A DNA stretch of 64,000 bases, taken from NCBI GenBank assembly GCA_964397045.1, contig CAYNHF010000027.1:13248-77247 (forward strand). The letters are read 5' to 3'. Both the position numbers and the translations under genes were made by a program. Position 1 is the first letter of the stretch; every line of letters starts with the position of its first letter. This document shows positions 44,122 through 55,379 of this stretch, in pieces. This DNA comes from CAYNHF01 sp964397045. GTDB lineage: Bacteria; Actinomycetota; Acidimicrobiia; Spongiisociales; UBA5794. The notes beneath the pieces are model-generated. The model was not told the origin of the DNA and made no database searches. It saw only the letters and a program-made list of their open reading frames with translations.

Positions 44122-45014
44122 CCTCCGCCACGTTTCGGCCCGTGGAGTGGAGCGTGCGCGATCGTACTCTGTCTACAGCGACACATACGCTGGTGATGGG
44201 CGTGCTCAACGTGACCCCGGATTCGTTCTCGGATGGCGGCAGGTTGGCGACGACGGTCGGCGTTGACACTGCGCCCGCAGTCGAGGCGGGAAGGCGGTTG
44301 TGGGACGAGGGCGCAGACATCATCGACGTTGGCGGAGAGTCGACCCGGCCCGGGGCCCTGCCGGTCGCGGTAGAGACGGAATTGGAGCGTACGATCCCGG
44401 TTGTGTCGGCGCTTGCAGCAGAAGGCAAGCTGGTTTCGATCGATACTTCAAAGCCTGAGGTGGCTGCAGCGGCACTGGAAGCCGGAGCGGTGATCGTCAA
44501 CGACGTCACCGGTCTGGGTGATCCTGCGATGGTCGAGATCTGTGGGACATTTGGGGCGGGCGTGGTTCTGATGCATATGCAGGGAGAGCCGGCAACGATG
44601 CAGGACGATCCTCGCTACGCGGACGTCGTGATCGAGGTGAGAGCCCACCTCGTCGGCAGGCTTGAACGGTCCGGACTCGATCCCGCCGCGGTTTGTCTCG
44701 ATCCGGGGATCGGTTTCGGCAAGACCTCGGATCACAACCTGACGCTGCTCAGCCATCTCCAGGAGTTTGTATCCCTGGGAAGCCCGGTGCTGGTGGGGAC
44801 TTCGCGCAAAGGCTTTCTGGGAGGAATCCTTGCCGATGCCGGCTGCGGGGAGGTGTCGCGAGAACAACGGGATCTGGCGACCGCCGCGACCACCGCGTTG
44901 GCGGTTGCCGCAGGCGTTGCAGTGGTGCGGGTTCACAATGTCCCGATGACCGTCGATGTTGCCCGGGTTGCCGACGCTATCGTGCGTGAGCACTCCGGCG
45001 AAGGGAAACAGTAA
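44118..45014 (+). CDS. folP: Dihydropteroate synthase
   Basis: 298 residues if TTG 44118 (overlap with ftsH) is used; GTG 44142 is an alternative. Motifs: MGVLNVTPDSFSDGG, IIDVGGESTRPGA, VSIDTSKPEV, IVNDVTGL, DPGIGFGKT, GTSRKGFLG, VRVHNV. It condenses para-aminobenzoate with the pterin pyrophosphate and is the sulfonamide target. folK follows after one intervening gene; the folB usually found between folP and folK is absent here. Confidence 0.95.
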   Translation: MTSATFRPVEWSVRDRTLSTATHTLVMGVLNVTPDSFSDGGRLATTVGVDTAPAVEAGRRLWDEGADIIDVGGESTRPGALPVAVETELERTIPVVSALAAEGKLVSIDTSKPEVAAAALEAGAVIVNDVTGLGDPAMVEICGTFGAGVVLMHMQGEPATMQDDPRYADVVIEVRAHLVGRLERSGLDPAAVCLDPGIGFGKTSDHNLTLLSHLQEFVSLGSPVLVGTSRKGFLGGILADAGCGEVSREQRDLATAATTALAVAAGVAVVRVHNVPMTVDVARVADAIVREHSGEGKQ

Positions 45015-45016
45015 CC

Positions 45017-45490
45017 GTGGCAGGGCTCGAGCCCAGGGGTTTCAAGTGGGTGATCGCGGGACGCCTCGCGGTGTCCGAGCGGATCGGTGGCTATGGCTTC
45101 CAGCACCGCAGGGTCCGGCGCGAGGAGGAGATCATCTGGCTTGTTGAGCAGGGGATCAATACGGTGCTCACTCTGTTGCCGGGGAACCAGAACCAGGCCG
45201 CGTACGACGGCGCTGCGTTTCGGTATTACAACTTTCCGATCGAGGCTGACATTGAGCCTGAGGAAGTCGCTGAGGTCTTCACCACGATGGATGAGGCGCT
45301 GGAGCCCCGTGGTTCGTCGCTGCTGGTACACCGCGATCTGATCGATGACACTGTCGTCGGCCTGCTGGGTGGGTATCTGGTGCACTGCGGCCTGATCGAC
45401 GACCCGATCGTGGCGACGTCCGTGATCCAGGAGATCGCAGGTCGGGCAATCGGTCCGGAAGGACGCCGGCTGATTCCCCAACAGGCCTGA
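45017..45490 (+). CDS. Dual-specificity-phosphatase-like protein without catalytic Cys/Arg
   Basis: 157 residues, in the gap where folB is expected. The fold pattern of small DSP/tyrosine phosphatases can be seen: IIWLVEQGINTVLTLLP, YYNFPIEADIEPEEVAEVF, and a P-loop position LLVHRDLIDDTVVGLLGGYL. In active enzymes this last reads HC-x5-R; here Cys is Arg and the Arg is Thr. It is therefore a likely pseudophosphatase. It shows no similarity to dihydroneopterin aldolase that I can see. Spacing of 2 bases to folP and 1 base to folK indicates co-translation. Confidence 0.55.
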   Translation: MAGLEPRGFKWVIAGRLAVSERIGGYGFQHRRVRREEEIIWLVEQGINTVLTLLPGNQNQAAYDGAAFRYYNFPIEADIEPEEVAEVFTTMDEALEPRGSSLLVHRDLIDDTVVGLLGGYLVHCGLIDDPIVATSVIQEIAGRAIGPEGRRLIPQQA

Positions 45491-45491
45491 G

Positions 45492-46058
45492 GTGACTATC
45501 CGGGCCGCGATCGGGCTCGGGTCCAATCTCGGAGACCGGGACGCGAACATCCGTGCCGCCATTGCGGGGCTTGACGAACTGGGCACGCTCCTTGCGACGT
45601 CATCGCTGTATTCGACTGCCCCGGTAGGAGGCCCGCCGCAGGACGACTACGTGAATGCGGTTGTGTTGCTCGACACGAACCTCGAGCCGCAGGCACTGCT
45701 AGAAGGCGCGATGAGGATCGAACGGTCGATGGGACGCGAACGACGCGAGCGCTGGGGGCCCCGCACCATCGACGTCGACATCCTGCTCTACGGTGACCAG
45801 ACCGTCGATGATACCGGCCTCACCATTCCGCACCCTGAGCTGACCAAGCGGCGCTTCGTGCTCGAGCCGCTGGTCGAAGTCTGGCCGGACGCCAAGCTCC
45901 CCGACGGGACAGTGCTGGCGCCACTGCTGGCAGGCGTTTCGAGCCAGGAGGTCCACCGGATAGGGTCGCCGTGGGGGAGTCGAGCCGCGCTGGTGCTGTT
46001 CGCGCTGGTCGCAGCGGCCGCGGTGTTGGTGTGGTGGCTCGTCGGCGCGCTCCTGTGA
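45492..46058 (+). CDS. folK: HPPK (2-amino-4-hydroxy-6-hydroxymethyldihydropteridine pyrophosphokinase) with C-terminal membrane helix
   Basis: 188 residues. AIGLGSNLGDR at the N-terminus and RWGPRTIDVDILLYG (about residues 88-102) are the pterin and Mg-ATP motifs; IPHPELTKRRFVLEPL follows. Usual HPPK is about 160 residues. Here a C-terminal hydrophobic helix SRAALVLFALVAAAAVLVWWLVGALL-type (about 160-188) is added in the same frame, which would make it tail-anchored. GTG start. Confidence 0.93.
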   Translation: MTIRAAIGLGSNLGDRDANIRAAIAGLDELGTLLATSSLYSTAPVGGPPQDDYVNAVVLLDTNLEPQALLEGAMRIERSMGRERRERWGPRTIDVDILLYGDQTVDDTGLTIPHPELTKRRFVLEPLVEVWPDAKLPDGTVLAPLLAGVSSQEVHRIGSPWGSRAALVLFALVAAAAVLVWWLVGALL

Positions 46059-46150
46059 CAGGCCGGTCGCCGGCCGCTGCCCGGCTGACGGACCCGCTGG
46101 GCCTACACTTGCCCCGGCACCGGTACCCAGTGGACTGAAGCCGAGGACTC

Positions 46151-46990
46151 ATGCAACTCACGATCGTCGGGCCCGGTAGGGCCGGCATGTCGCTCGCTAT
46201 TGCAGCGGTTGACGCGGGCCACTCGATCGCAGCCGTCGCGGGCCGCGCTCCCGGGATCGTTGCGGCTGCAGCCGATCGGCTCGAGGCAGTGCCCCATGGT
46301 CTCACCGATGCCTTGCCGGCAAGCGACGTGATGCTGATCGCGGTGCGGGACGATGCGATTCCAGCCGTCTCCGCCGAACTCGCAGCCAACCCGTTGGCAG
46401 CCGGCGCCGCGGTGCACGTGTCCGGCCTGACCTCGGTGACCGCATTGGCTCCGCTGCACGAGCGTGGCCTCGCTGTCGGGTCGTTCCATCCGCTGCAGAC
46501 CTTGCCCAATCCGGAGGCGGGGGCTGCGGCACTGCAAGGCTCGTGGATTGGCGTCACCACCGATGATCCGGGCCTGAGGACGACCCTCGACGAACTGGCT
46601 ACCAGCCTTGGGGCTCTGCCGTTCCTTCTCGACGATTCGCTCAAGGCGACCTATCACGCCGCAGCCGCGGCTGCAGCGAATTTCCCGCTGGCAGCACTGA
46701 CGATGGCCCATGATCTCTTCGTTGCGGCCGGGGTACCGTTTGCCGCCTCCCGGCCCCTCGTGAAAGCTGTGATTGCCAATGCCTACGAAATGGGTCCGCG
46801 GGCCGCACTCACCGGACCCGTGGCGCGTGGCGATGTTGGTACCGTGGCTGCACAGCTGGCGGCGGTGGCGGCTGCAGACCCCTCCCTCGTCACCGGTTTC
46901 GCCGATTCCGTTGCCGAACTGGCTCGACTGGCGGGCCGTAGCGAGGCGTTTGAGCCGCTGATCGCACAATCCACCCGGGGAGCAGACTGA
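46151..46990 (+). CDS. Rossmann-fold DUF2520 protein, panC neighbour
   Basis: 279 residues. The N-terminal Rossmann motif is TIVGPGRAGMSLA (residues 4-16), then a helical DUF2520-type domain with ATYHAAAAAAANFPLAALT. The fold is like 6-phosphogluconate/ketopantoate reductases. It stands 2 bases before panC; in many actinobacteria and Bacteroidetes this family sits beside panC, and a ketopantoate-reductase role has been an attractive idea. Catalytic Lys-Asn/Glu pattern is not obvious. NADP-dependent oxidoreductase is as far as I can go. Confidence 0.75.
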   Translation: MQLTIVGPGRAGMSLAIAAVDAGHSIAAVAGRAPGIVAAAADRLEAVPHGLTDALPASDVMLIAVRDDAIPAVSAELAANPLAAGAAVHVSGLTSVTALAPLHERGLAVGSFHPLQTLPNPEAGAAALQGSWIGVTTDDPGLRTTLDELATSLGALPFLLDDSLKATYHAAAAAAANFPLAALTMAHDLFVAAGVPFAASRPLVKAVIANAYEMGPRAALTGPVARGDVGTVAAQLAAVAAADPSLVTGFADSVAELARLAGRSEAFEPLIAQSTRGAD

Positions 46991-46992
46991 CG

Positions 46993-47904
46993 GTGGAGGT
47001 GCTGGGGAGCTTCGCTGCCGTCAGGCGTTGGGGCGAGAGCTTGCAGGGCTCGTTCGGACTCGTTCCCACCATGGGGTACCTCCACGAGGGTCACATCAGT
47101 CTGCTCGAAGGCGCCCGTGCCGGGTGTGACGCTGTAGTGATGAGCCTGTTCGTCAACCCTCTCCAGTTCGACGATCCCACCGACTTGAGCCGCTATCCGC
47201 GCGACCCGGATCGGGACCTCGAGCTTGCGGAACGAGCGGGGGTCAACGTCGTGTTCGCTCCGGGGGTTGCCGAGATGTACGCAACCGATCCCATCTTCCG
47301 GGTCTCGCCGGGCAGGATGGCGGCGTCGATGGAAGGCGCACGGCGGCCCGGGCATTTCGAAGGGGTGGCGCTGGCAGTGACGAAGCTGCTCGCCGGCATC
47401 CGGCCCGACCGGGCGTACTTCGGGAAGAAGGACGCACAGCAGCTGGCGATCGTCCAGCGGCTGGCTACGGACTTGTCTCTGCCGGTCGACATCGTGGCGA
47501 TGCCCACAGTGCGGGAAGCAGACGGTCTCGCTTTGGGGTCTCGCAACGTGTTCCTCGGTGCCGCAGCTCGATCCCGCGCCCGCTCACTCAGCAGGGGGCT
47601 GTTCATGGCCGCAGACTCCGTTGCCGCCGGGGAGAGGGGTGGAGCAGTGCTCGAGGCGCATGCCGGCACTCCGGCCGGCGCGGACGATCGGGTCGAACTG
47701 GAGTACGTCGAGCTGGCAGCTCAGGAGGACGTCGGTAGGCTCGAGGAGCTCGATCGCCCAGCCTTTTTGGCGATCGCCGCCACTATCGACGGGGTGCGTT
47801 TGATCGACAACGTGTCCTTCGAGTGGAAGGCAGGAGTCCCCGTCCCGGATCGGGGGGTCCGCCTCGACCGGATCAGCGCGTTGTACTCGACGGAGGAGGA
47901 CTGA
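46993..47904 (+). CDS. panC: Pantothenate synthetase
   Basis: 303 residues from GTG 46993. HIGH-like ATP motif GYLHEGHISLL (about residues 26-36), pantoate-binding LFVNPLQF, and second ATP motif FGKKDAQQLAIV and SRNVFL. It joins pantoate and beta-alanine with ATP. The C-terminus is a bit longer than E. coli. Stop overlaps the coaX start (TGATG). Confidence 0.95.
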   Translation: MEVLGSFAAVRRWGESLQGSFGLVPTMGYLHEGHISLLEGARAGCDAVVMSLFVNPLQFDDPTDLSRYPRDPDRDLELAERAGVNVVFAPGVAEMYATDPIFRVSPGRMAASMEGARRPGHFEGVALAVTKLLAGIRPDRAYFGKKDAQQLAIVQRLATDLSLPVDIVAMPTVREADGLALGSRNVFLGAAARSRARSLSRGLFMAADSVAAGERGGAVLEAHAGTPAGADDRVELEYVELAAQEDVGRLEELDRPAFLAIAATIDGVRLIDNVSFEWKAGVPVPDRGVRLDRISALYSTEED

Positions 47905-48674
47905 TGCTGTTGGTGATCGACGTCGGGAACAGCCAGACGGTGAGCGGCGTCTACGACGAGGAGGAGCTAGTCGGCCACTGGCGGCTGACGACCGACGTGC
48001 ACCGCACGACGGACGAAACCCGGCTCTGGCTGCGCTCGCTGCTCGAACTCGAGGGGTTTGCCGCAGCAGAACTGGAAGGGGTCGCCGTCTCCAGTGTTGT
48101 TCCTGCCATCACTGCTCGCTTCCGCGAGGTCGGAGACTGGTTGACGTCTGGACCTGTGATCGTGGTCGAACCTGGAGTGAAGACCGGTATGCCGATCCAG
48201 ATCGACAATCCGCGGGAGGTGGGAGCCGATCGGGTCGTCAATGCGGTTGCGGCTCGGGCTCGATACGGGGCGCCGGTTGTCGTGGTGGACTTCGGAACCT
48301 CGACCAACTTCGATGTGGTCGGCCCCGAGGGGGAGTACCTGGGCGGTGCGATCGCTCCCGGGCTCGTGATCTCGACCGAGGCCCTGATCTCGGGAACGGC
48401 GGCGTTGCGCACCGTGGAGTTCGTGCCGCCGCGCGGCGCGATCGGCAAAGGCACGGTTGAGGCAATCCAGTCGGGAGCCATTTTCGGCCACGCCGGCCTG
48501 GTGGACGGCATCACGGAACGGATTGTTGCTGAGCTGGGCGGCAAGGCAGAGCGGGTCGCCACCGGGGGGCTGGCATCTACCATCGTTCCCTACTGTCGCA
48601 GCGTCGATCAGATTGACGAGTTCTTGACCCTGGACGGCCTGCGACGCATCTACGAGATGAATCGAGCTGACTGA
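47904..48674 (+). CDS. coaX: Type III pantothenate kinase
   Basis: 256 residues. Phosphate-1 motif VIDVGNSQTVSGVY (residues 4-17) with catalytic Asp6, phosphate-2 VVVDFGTSTNFDVV, GGAIAPGLVIS and IGKGTVEAIQSG. It phosphorylates pantothenate as a dimer and needs a monovalent cation. It directly follows panC, so the two CoA steps are made together; GGAGGAGG before the ATG lies within panC. Confidence 0.95.
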   Translation: MLLVIDVGNSQTVSGVYDEEELVGHWRLTTDVHRTTDETRLWLRSLLELEGFAAAELEGVAVSSVVPAITARFREVGDWLTSGPVIVVEPGVKTGMPIQIDNPREVGADRVVNAVAARARYGAPVVVVDFGTSTNFDVVGPEGEYLGGAIAPGLVISTEALISGTAALRTVEFVPPRGAIGKGTVEAIQSGAIFGHAGLVDGITERIVAELGGKAERVATGGLASTIVPYCRSVDQIDEFLTLDGLRRIYEMNRAD

Positions 48675-50191
48675 TGGTTGACGAGGGGGCGGTCCCCGCA
48701 GAGAGGACCCCGGAGGGAGAGGCGGTCGCAGCGGACTCGCTGACGGCAGGGCGTCTGGCGCATCACCAACGTCTCCTCGCAGAAGGCTCCTATCCGTATC
48801 GCTTCGAGCGCACCACTACGACCGCAGAACTTCAAGCAACCCATTCGGGCCTGGCGGCTGGTGAGACTACGGCTGACGAGGTGGTCATCGCCGGTCGCGT
48901 TGTCCTGCTGCGCTCCTTCGGCAAGCTGGTGTTTGCGACGATTCGCGACGGCAGCGGCACGATTCAGCTCTTCGTCGACCGATCGCATCTGGGGGAAGGG
49001 GAGTTCACCCGATTCTCTGAAGTCGATCTCGGAGACTGGGTCGGCGCCTCCGGCGCGGTGATGACCACCAAGAAGGGTGAATTGTCCGTGAGGGTCGACG
49101 GGTTCACACTGCTGCAGAAGAGCCTGCGCCCGCTGCCGGATAAGTGGCATGGTCTGCAGGATGTCGAGCTGCGGAGCAGACGCCGTTACGTTGATCTCAT
49201 TGCCAACGAGGAAGCCCGTCGGATCGCGACGGCCCGTAGCTCGGTTGTGGCCGAGCTACGTCGCCAGTTCGAGGCCCGCGGCTACGTTGAGGTGGAGACT
49301 CCGGTCCTGCTCAGCCTCGCCACCGGAGGGCTGGCACGGCCTTTCACCACGGAGCACCATGCGCTGGGGCTCGAGATGTACCTTCGCATCGCCACCGAGC
49401 TGTATCTCAAGCGGTTGATCGTCGGAGGGATGGAGCGGGTCTTCGAGGTGGGCCGCATCTTTCGCAACGAGGGGGTCGATGCCACCCACTTTCCGGAATT
49501 CACGATGCTCGAGTCGTATGAAGCCTTCGCCGACTACTACGACATCATGGAACTGGTCGAAGGGGTGTTGCCAGCCGTAGCAGAAGCCGCCCTTGGCTCT
49601 GCCAGGTTGAGTTATCAGGGGCGCCCCCTGGATCTGACGCCGCCATTCCGCAGGGTACGGATGGTTGACCTCGTCGCCGCCGAGATCGGTGGCCCCGTGG
49701 ACTTTGACGCGCCGCTCGATGAGGTGCGCGATCTGGCCCGACGCTACGGGGTCGAACCCGAGGAACGCTGGGGGCACGGCAAGATCGTGGAGGAGCTATT
49801 CGACGCGCTGGTCGCCGCCGAGATCTGGGAACCGACGTTCGTACTCGACCATCCGGTGGAGGTGTCTCCTCTCTCGCGGCGGCATCGCGAGGACCCGCAT
49901 CTCGCTGAGCGATTCGAGTTGTTCATCGCAGGAGACGAGTACGTCAACGCGTTCTCCGAACTCAACGACCCCCTCGATCAGCGCGCCCGATTCGAGGCCC
50001 AGGCCGCGGCTCGCGCCGGTGGCGACGAAGAAGCTCACCCTATCGACGAGGACTACCTGCTCGCTCTCGAGTACGGCATGCCGCCGACCGGAGGTCTCGG
50101 CATCGGGGTGGACCGCCTGGTCATGTTGCTGACCGATCAAGCTCACATTCGTGAAGTGATTCTGTTCCCGACCATGCGACCGGAAGCGTGA
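48674..50191 (+). CDS. lysS: Lysyl-tRNA synthetase, class II
   Basis: 505 residues. OB-fold anticodon-binding domain (about 60-150), motif 1 FEARGYVEVETPVL, motif 2 FRNEGVDATHFPEFTMLE, motif 3 GGLGIGVDRLVMLLT. Two normally fixed stretches differ: the HHNALD block reads EHHALG, and the HNPEF of motif 2 is HFPEF. The rest of the active site is conserved. ATG overlaps the coaX stop (TGATG). It converges with a polyprenyl synthase 6 bases away. Confidence 0.93.
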   Translation: MVDEGAVPAERTPEGEAVAADSLTAGRLAHHQRLLAEGSYPYRFERTTTTAELQATHSGLAAGETTADEVVIAGRVVLLRSFGKLVFATIRDGSGTIQLFVDRSHLGEGEFTRFSEVDLGDWVGASGAVMTTKKGELSVRVDGFTLLQKSLRPLPDKWHGLQDVELRSRRRYVDLIANEEARRIATARSSVVAELRRQFEARGYVEVETPVLLSLATGGLARPFTTEHHALGLEMYLRIATELYLKRLIVGGMERVFEVGRIFRNEGVDATHFPEFTMLESYEAFADYYDIMELVEGVLPAVAEAALGSARLSYQGRPLDLTPPFRRVRMVDLVAAEIGGPVDFDAPLDEVRDLARRYGVEPEERWGHGKIVEELFDALVAAEIWEPTFVLDHPVEVSPLSRRHREDPHLAERFELFIAGDEYVNAFSELNDPLDQRARFEAQAAARAGGDEEAHPIDEDYLLALEYGMPPTGGLGIGVDRLVMLLTDQAHIREVILFPTMRPEA

Positions 50192-50197
50192 TCCAGT

Positions 50198-51193
50198 TCA
50201 GCCCCTCGCTTGTTCCACGCGGTCGAGCAGGTAGGAGTCGAGGCTGCGCAGCACCGGGGTCAGCTTGCCGTCCGGAATCCTGGCAGAGGCCTTCTCGGCT
50301 ATGCGGAGTCGCTCGGTCGCCTCGTCGATGACCTGGTCTACGTAGCCACCTTCGATCACCAACTGGATGACGCGGTCGATGTCGGTGCGGGCGTACGGGC
50401 GCTCTGCCGCTAGGAGATCGCGGATCTCCGGGCCGTCTGCACCCTCGAGGGCGTACAACACGGGAAGCGTGTAGGTGCCCTCTCCGATGTCGCTGCCTGC
50501 CGGCTTGCCGAGGAACGCCTCGTCCGCCACCAGATCGAGGACGTCATCCGCCATCTGAAACACGAGGCCCATCTCCCAGGCCCACTCAGAGATAGCCTCG
50601 ATCGCATCGCGGTCCGCGCCGGCAGTGAGCGCCCCGATTCGGGCTGAGGTCCTGATGAGGCTTGCCGTCTTGCCGCCGATCACCGCGTAGTACTCATCGC
50701 GGCCGTGCGCGAACTGACCTTCGAGCTGCAGTTCGAGCACCTGGCCCTCGCAGAGTGTGGCGTAGGTACTGGCAATGAGCGAGACGGCTTCCTCTCCCAG
50801 CGGAGCGGCGACCTCAGAAGCACGTGCCAGGAGAAAGTCTCCGGCCAGGATGGCGATCGTGTTGTCCCAGTTGTGGTTGACCGAGGCTGCCCCCCGCCGG
50901 GTCGATGCTTCATCGATGACGTCGTCGTGGTAGAGCGACCCGAGGTGTACCAACTCGACGGCGACACCGCCCTCAATCGGGCCGGTGTCGCGATCTGGAC
51001 CCAGTTCTGCCGCGACCTGAGCCAAGAGCGGCCGATACCGTTTTCCTCCGGCACTGAGGAGGTGCTGAGCGATATCGGTGAGGAACTGATTCGAAGATGT
51101 GGTTGCCTCCGCGAGTCGGAACTCCACGCGGTCGAGCCGTTCCCAGACGTCTGGAATCGGCACGAGATCCTGCAATACGACGGGTTCGGTCAT
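50198..51193 (-). CDS. Polyprenyl diphosphate synthase (trans, long-chain type)
   Basis: 331 residues. First aspartate-rich motif is HDDVIDEASTRRG (DDxxD, about residues 90-102), the second DDVLDLVADE; GGKRYRPLL is the IPP-binding start and GGKTASLIR the middle motif. The residues before the first motif (LGSLYHDD) are small-to-medium, suggesting a long product such as the menaquinone side chain. It reads towards lysS and its start faces the clpC promoter region. Confidence 0.92.
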   Translation of the reverse strand: MTEPVVLQDLVPIPDVWERLDRVEFRLAEATTSSNQFLTDIAQHLLSAGGKRYRPLLAQVAAELGPDRDTGPIEGGVAVELVHLGSLYHDDVIDEASTRRGAASVNHNWDNTIAILAGDFLLARASEVAAPLGEEAVSLIASTYATLCEGQVLELQLEGQFAHGRDEYYAVIGGKTASLIRTSARIGALTAGADRDAIEAISEWAWEMGLVFQMADDVLDLVADEAFLGKPAGSDIGEGTYTLPVLYALEGADGPEIRDLLAAERPYARTDIDRVIQLVIEGGYVDQVIDEATERLRIAEKASARIPDGKLTPVLRSLDSYLLDRVEQARG

Positions 51194-51534
51194 CGCTGCA
51201 AGGTTAGGCCATGTGACAGTCGAACCGGTTCAGGCGAGGAGTGGATCATCACCTTTCCGGGATTACCAGGGAGATCCGGTGGGTTCCCCTTCACAGCAGG
51301 CGGTGATTTGCCGACAAAATCCAAGACGGCGAGTCGATCCGAACCATCGAAGGGCAAGACCGCACGAGAAGGAGTAACAGGGAGTCTGCTCGACCGCCGA
51401 TTGCGCCGGTTGTTGCTGCGGCGAACTCCTGCTTGGCAGGATCCCAGAACCGTCCTAGAGACCTGCCTCGGCTATACTCACCGAGGCGCCTCGAGAGATC
51501 GAGAGCGCCGATCGTTTTATAGAGGGAACCAAGA
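51194..51534. promoter_or_regulatory. Divergent regulatory region between polyprenyl synthase and clpC
   Basis: 341 bases without a gene. The right end holds the clpC promoter and palindromes (listed separately), and the clpC ribosome site GAGGG (51522-51526). I see no CIRCE element and no tRNA. The left part is featureless to me. Confidence 0.5.
51465..51493 (+). promoter_or_regulatory. clpC -10 element inside a nested palindrome
   Basis: TATACT (51473-51478), a near-perfect -10, lies in the 9-base centre of GCCTCGG-N9-CCGAGGC (51465-51487). The right arm is itself half of a second palindrome CGAGGCGCCTCG (51482-51493). Such an arrangement is a typical place for a repressor or activator. 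The motif is not the CtsR heptad repeat nor CIRCE. No strong -35 is visible, which fits an activator-dependent or alternative-sigma promoter. Confidence 0.5.
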
Positions 51535-54048
<2,514 letters not shown>

Positions 54049-54179
54049 GGCCCCGGCGTTGCCTGCTCGGGCTTCGCTACCACACCCTCTGATCTGGCAC
54101 CCTAAACAAGAGGGTCACTATCATGGCCTACGGTTCTCAACGGGACCCTGTGTTTTCACTAGAGGAGGAAACGTTTCCC

Positions 54180-55277
54180 ATGTTTTCGAGAAGAGCAGCG
54201 CTCGTTGCGCTCATCGCAGCGTTCGCAATCATCGCTGCTGCCTGTTCGAGTGACAGCGATACCGGAGGCGTCTGTGAGGTAACGGATGTCGGCGGTGTCG
54301 ATGACAAAGGCTTCAACCAGTCCGCCTGGGAAGGTGCACAACGCGCCGGAGACGAGTTCGACGTACGTTCTGTCGTGCTCGAGTCTCAGGCAGAGACCGA
54401 CTACGCAGTCAACATCCAGTCGTTTGTTGACCAGGACTGTGACCTGATCGTGACGGTGGGATTCCTGCTCGGCCAGGCAACGAAGGAGGCAGCCAACGCC
54501 AACCCGGAGCAGCAGTTCTCCATCGTCGACTTTGCCTACGGCAATGAGGTAGATGAGAACTTCGAGGAGATCCTCGGCGACGACGGCAACCCGATCCCTG
54601 AGATCCAGAACGCCAACGTGAAGGGCCTCGTGTTCGGTACCGAGCAGGCGGCTTTCCTTGCCGGCTATCTGGCTGCCGGGATGACGACGACCGGCAAGGT
54701 CGGCACGTTCGGCGGAATCAACATCCCGCCGGTGACCGTGTTCATGGACGGCTTCGTCCAGGGCGTGGATCATTACAACACGGAGAAGGGCACGGCGGTA
54801 GAGGTGCTTGGCTGGGACCTCGCAACCCAGGACGGACTCTTCACGGGCAACTTCGAAAGCCTCGATGACGGCCGTGCCTTTGCACAGAACCTCGTCGACG
54901 AGGGCGCAGACGTTGTCATGCCGGTCGCGGGCCCGGTCGGCCTCGGCTCGGCGGCACTCGCGAGCGAGCTCGGCACGTTTGCCATCATCGGTGTCGACAC
55001 CGACGGCGCGCTCGCGGATGAAGCCAACTCAGGGGTCTACCTGACCTCGGTGCTGAAGCGGATCGACAACGCGGTGTTCTCGGCTTCGGACGCGGCAGTC
55101 AACGACAACTTCAGCGATGCGTTGTACGTGGGCACCCTGGCCAACAACGGTGTCGGCCTGGCTGAGTACCACGAGTGGGCTGACCAGGTACCTGCCGAAC
55201 TCACCGCGGAGATCGAGGCCCTCCGTCAAGCGATCATCGATGCAATCGTGAGCGTATCCGTCGGCGGCGCCGGCTGA
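54180..55277 (+). CDS. BMP-family substrate-binding lipoprotein (nucleoside ABC importer)
   Basis: 365 residues from ATG 54180, AGGAGG 11 bases upstream. Signal with AIIAAACSS lipobox. Binding domain: VTDVGGVDDKGFNQSAWEG (the BMP/PnrA start), VGFLLGQATKEAAN, GLVFGTEQAAFLAGYLAA, GADVVMPVAGPVG, GVDTDGALAD. PnrA-type proteins bind purine nucleosides with an Asp and Phe pair. The three downstream genes are the matching ATPase and two permeases. Confidence 0.93.
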   Translation: MFSRRAALVALIAAFAIIAAACSSDSDTGGVCEVTDVGGVDDKGFNQSAWEGAQRAGDEFDVRSVVLESQAETDYAVNIQSFVDQDCDLIVTVGFLLGQATKEAANANPEQQFSIVDFAYGNEVDENFEEILGDDGNPIPEIQNANVKGLVFGTEQAAFLAGYLAAGMTTTGKVGTFGGINIPPVTVFMDGFVQGVDHYNTEKGTAVEVLGWDLATQDGLFTGNFESLDDGRAFAQNLVDEGADVVMPVAGPVGLGSAALASELGTFAIIGVDTDGALADEANSGVYLTSVLKRIDNAVFSASDAAVNDNFSDALYVGTLANNGVGLAEYHEWADQVPAELTAEIEALRQAIIDAIVSVSVGGAG

Positions 55278-55308
55278 TCCGAGCTTGCCCGCATCGGCGT
55301 GCAACAAG

Positions 55309-55348
55309 AAACGAGCCCCCTTCTGCCGGAGGGGGCTCGTTTTGTTAG
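55309..55348 (+). terminator. Rho-independent terminator between binding protein and ATPase
   Basis: AAACGAGCCCCCT pairs with AGGGGGCTCGTTT (13 bp, loop 8) and TTTGTT follows. It is close to ideal, yet 30 bases later the ATPase starts, so it likely acts as partial terminator keeping the binding protein in excess. Confidence 0.85.
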
Positions 55349-55379
55349 GCTGCCTGGCGCCAAGTCGATAGGGGGCACG

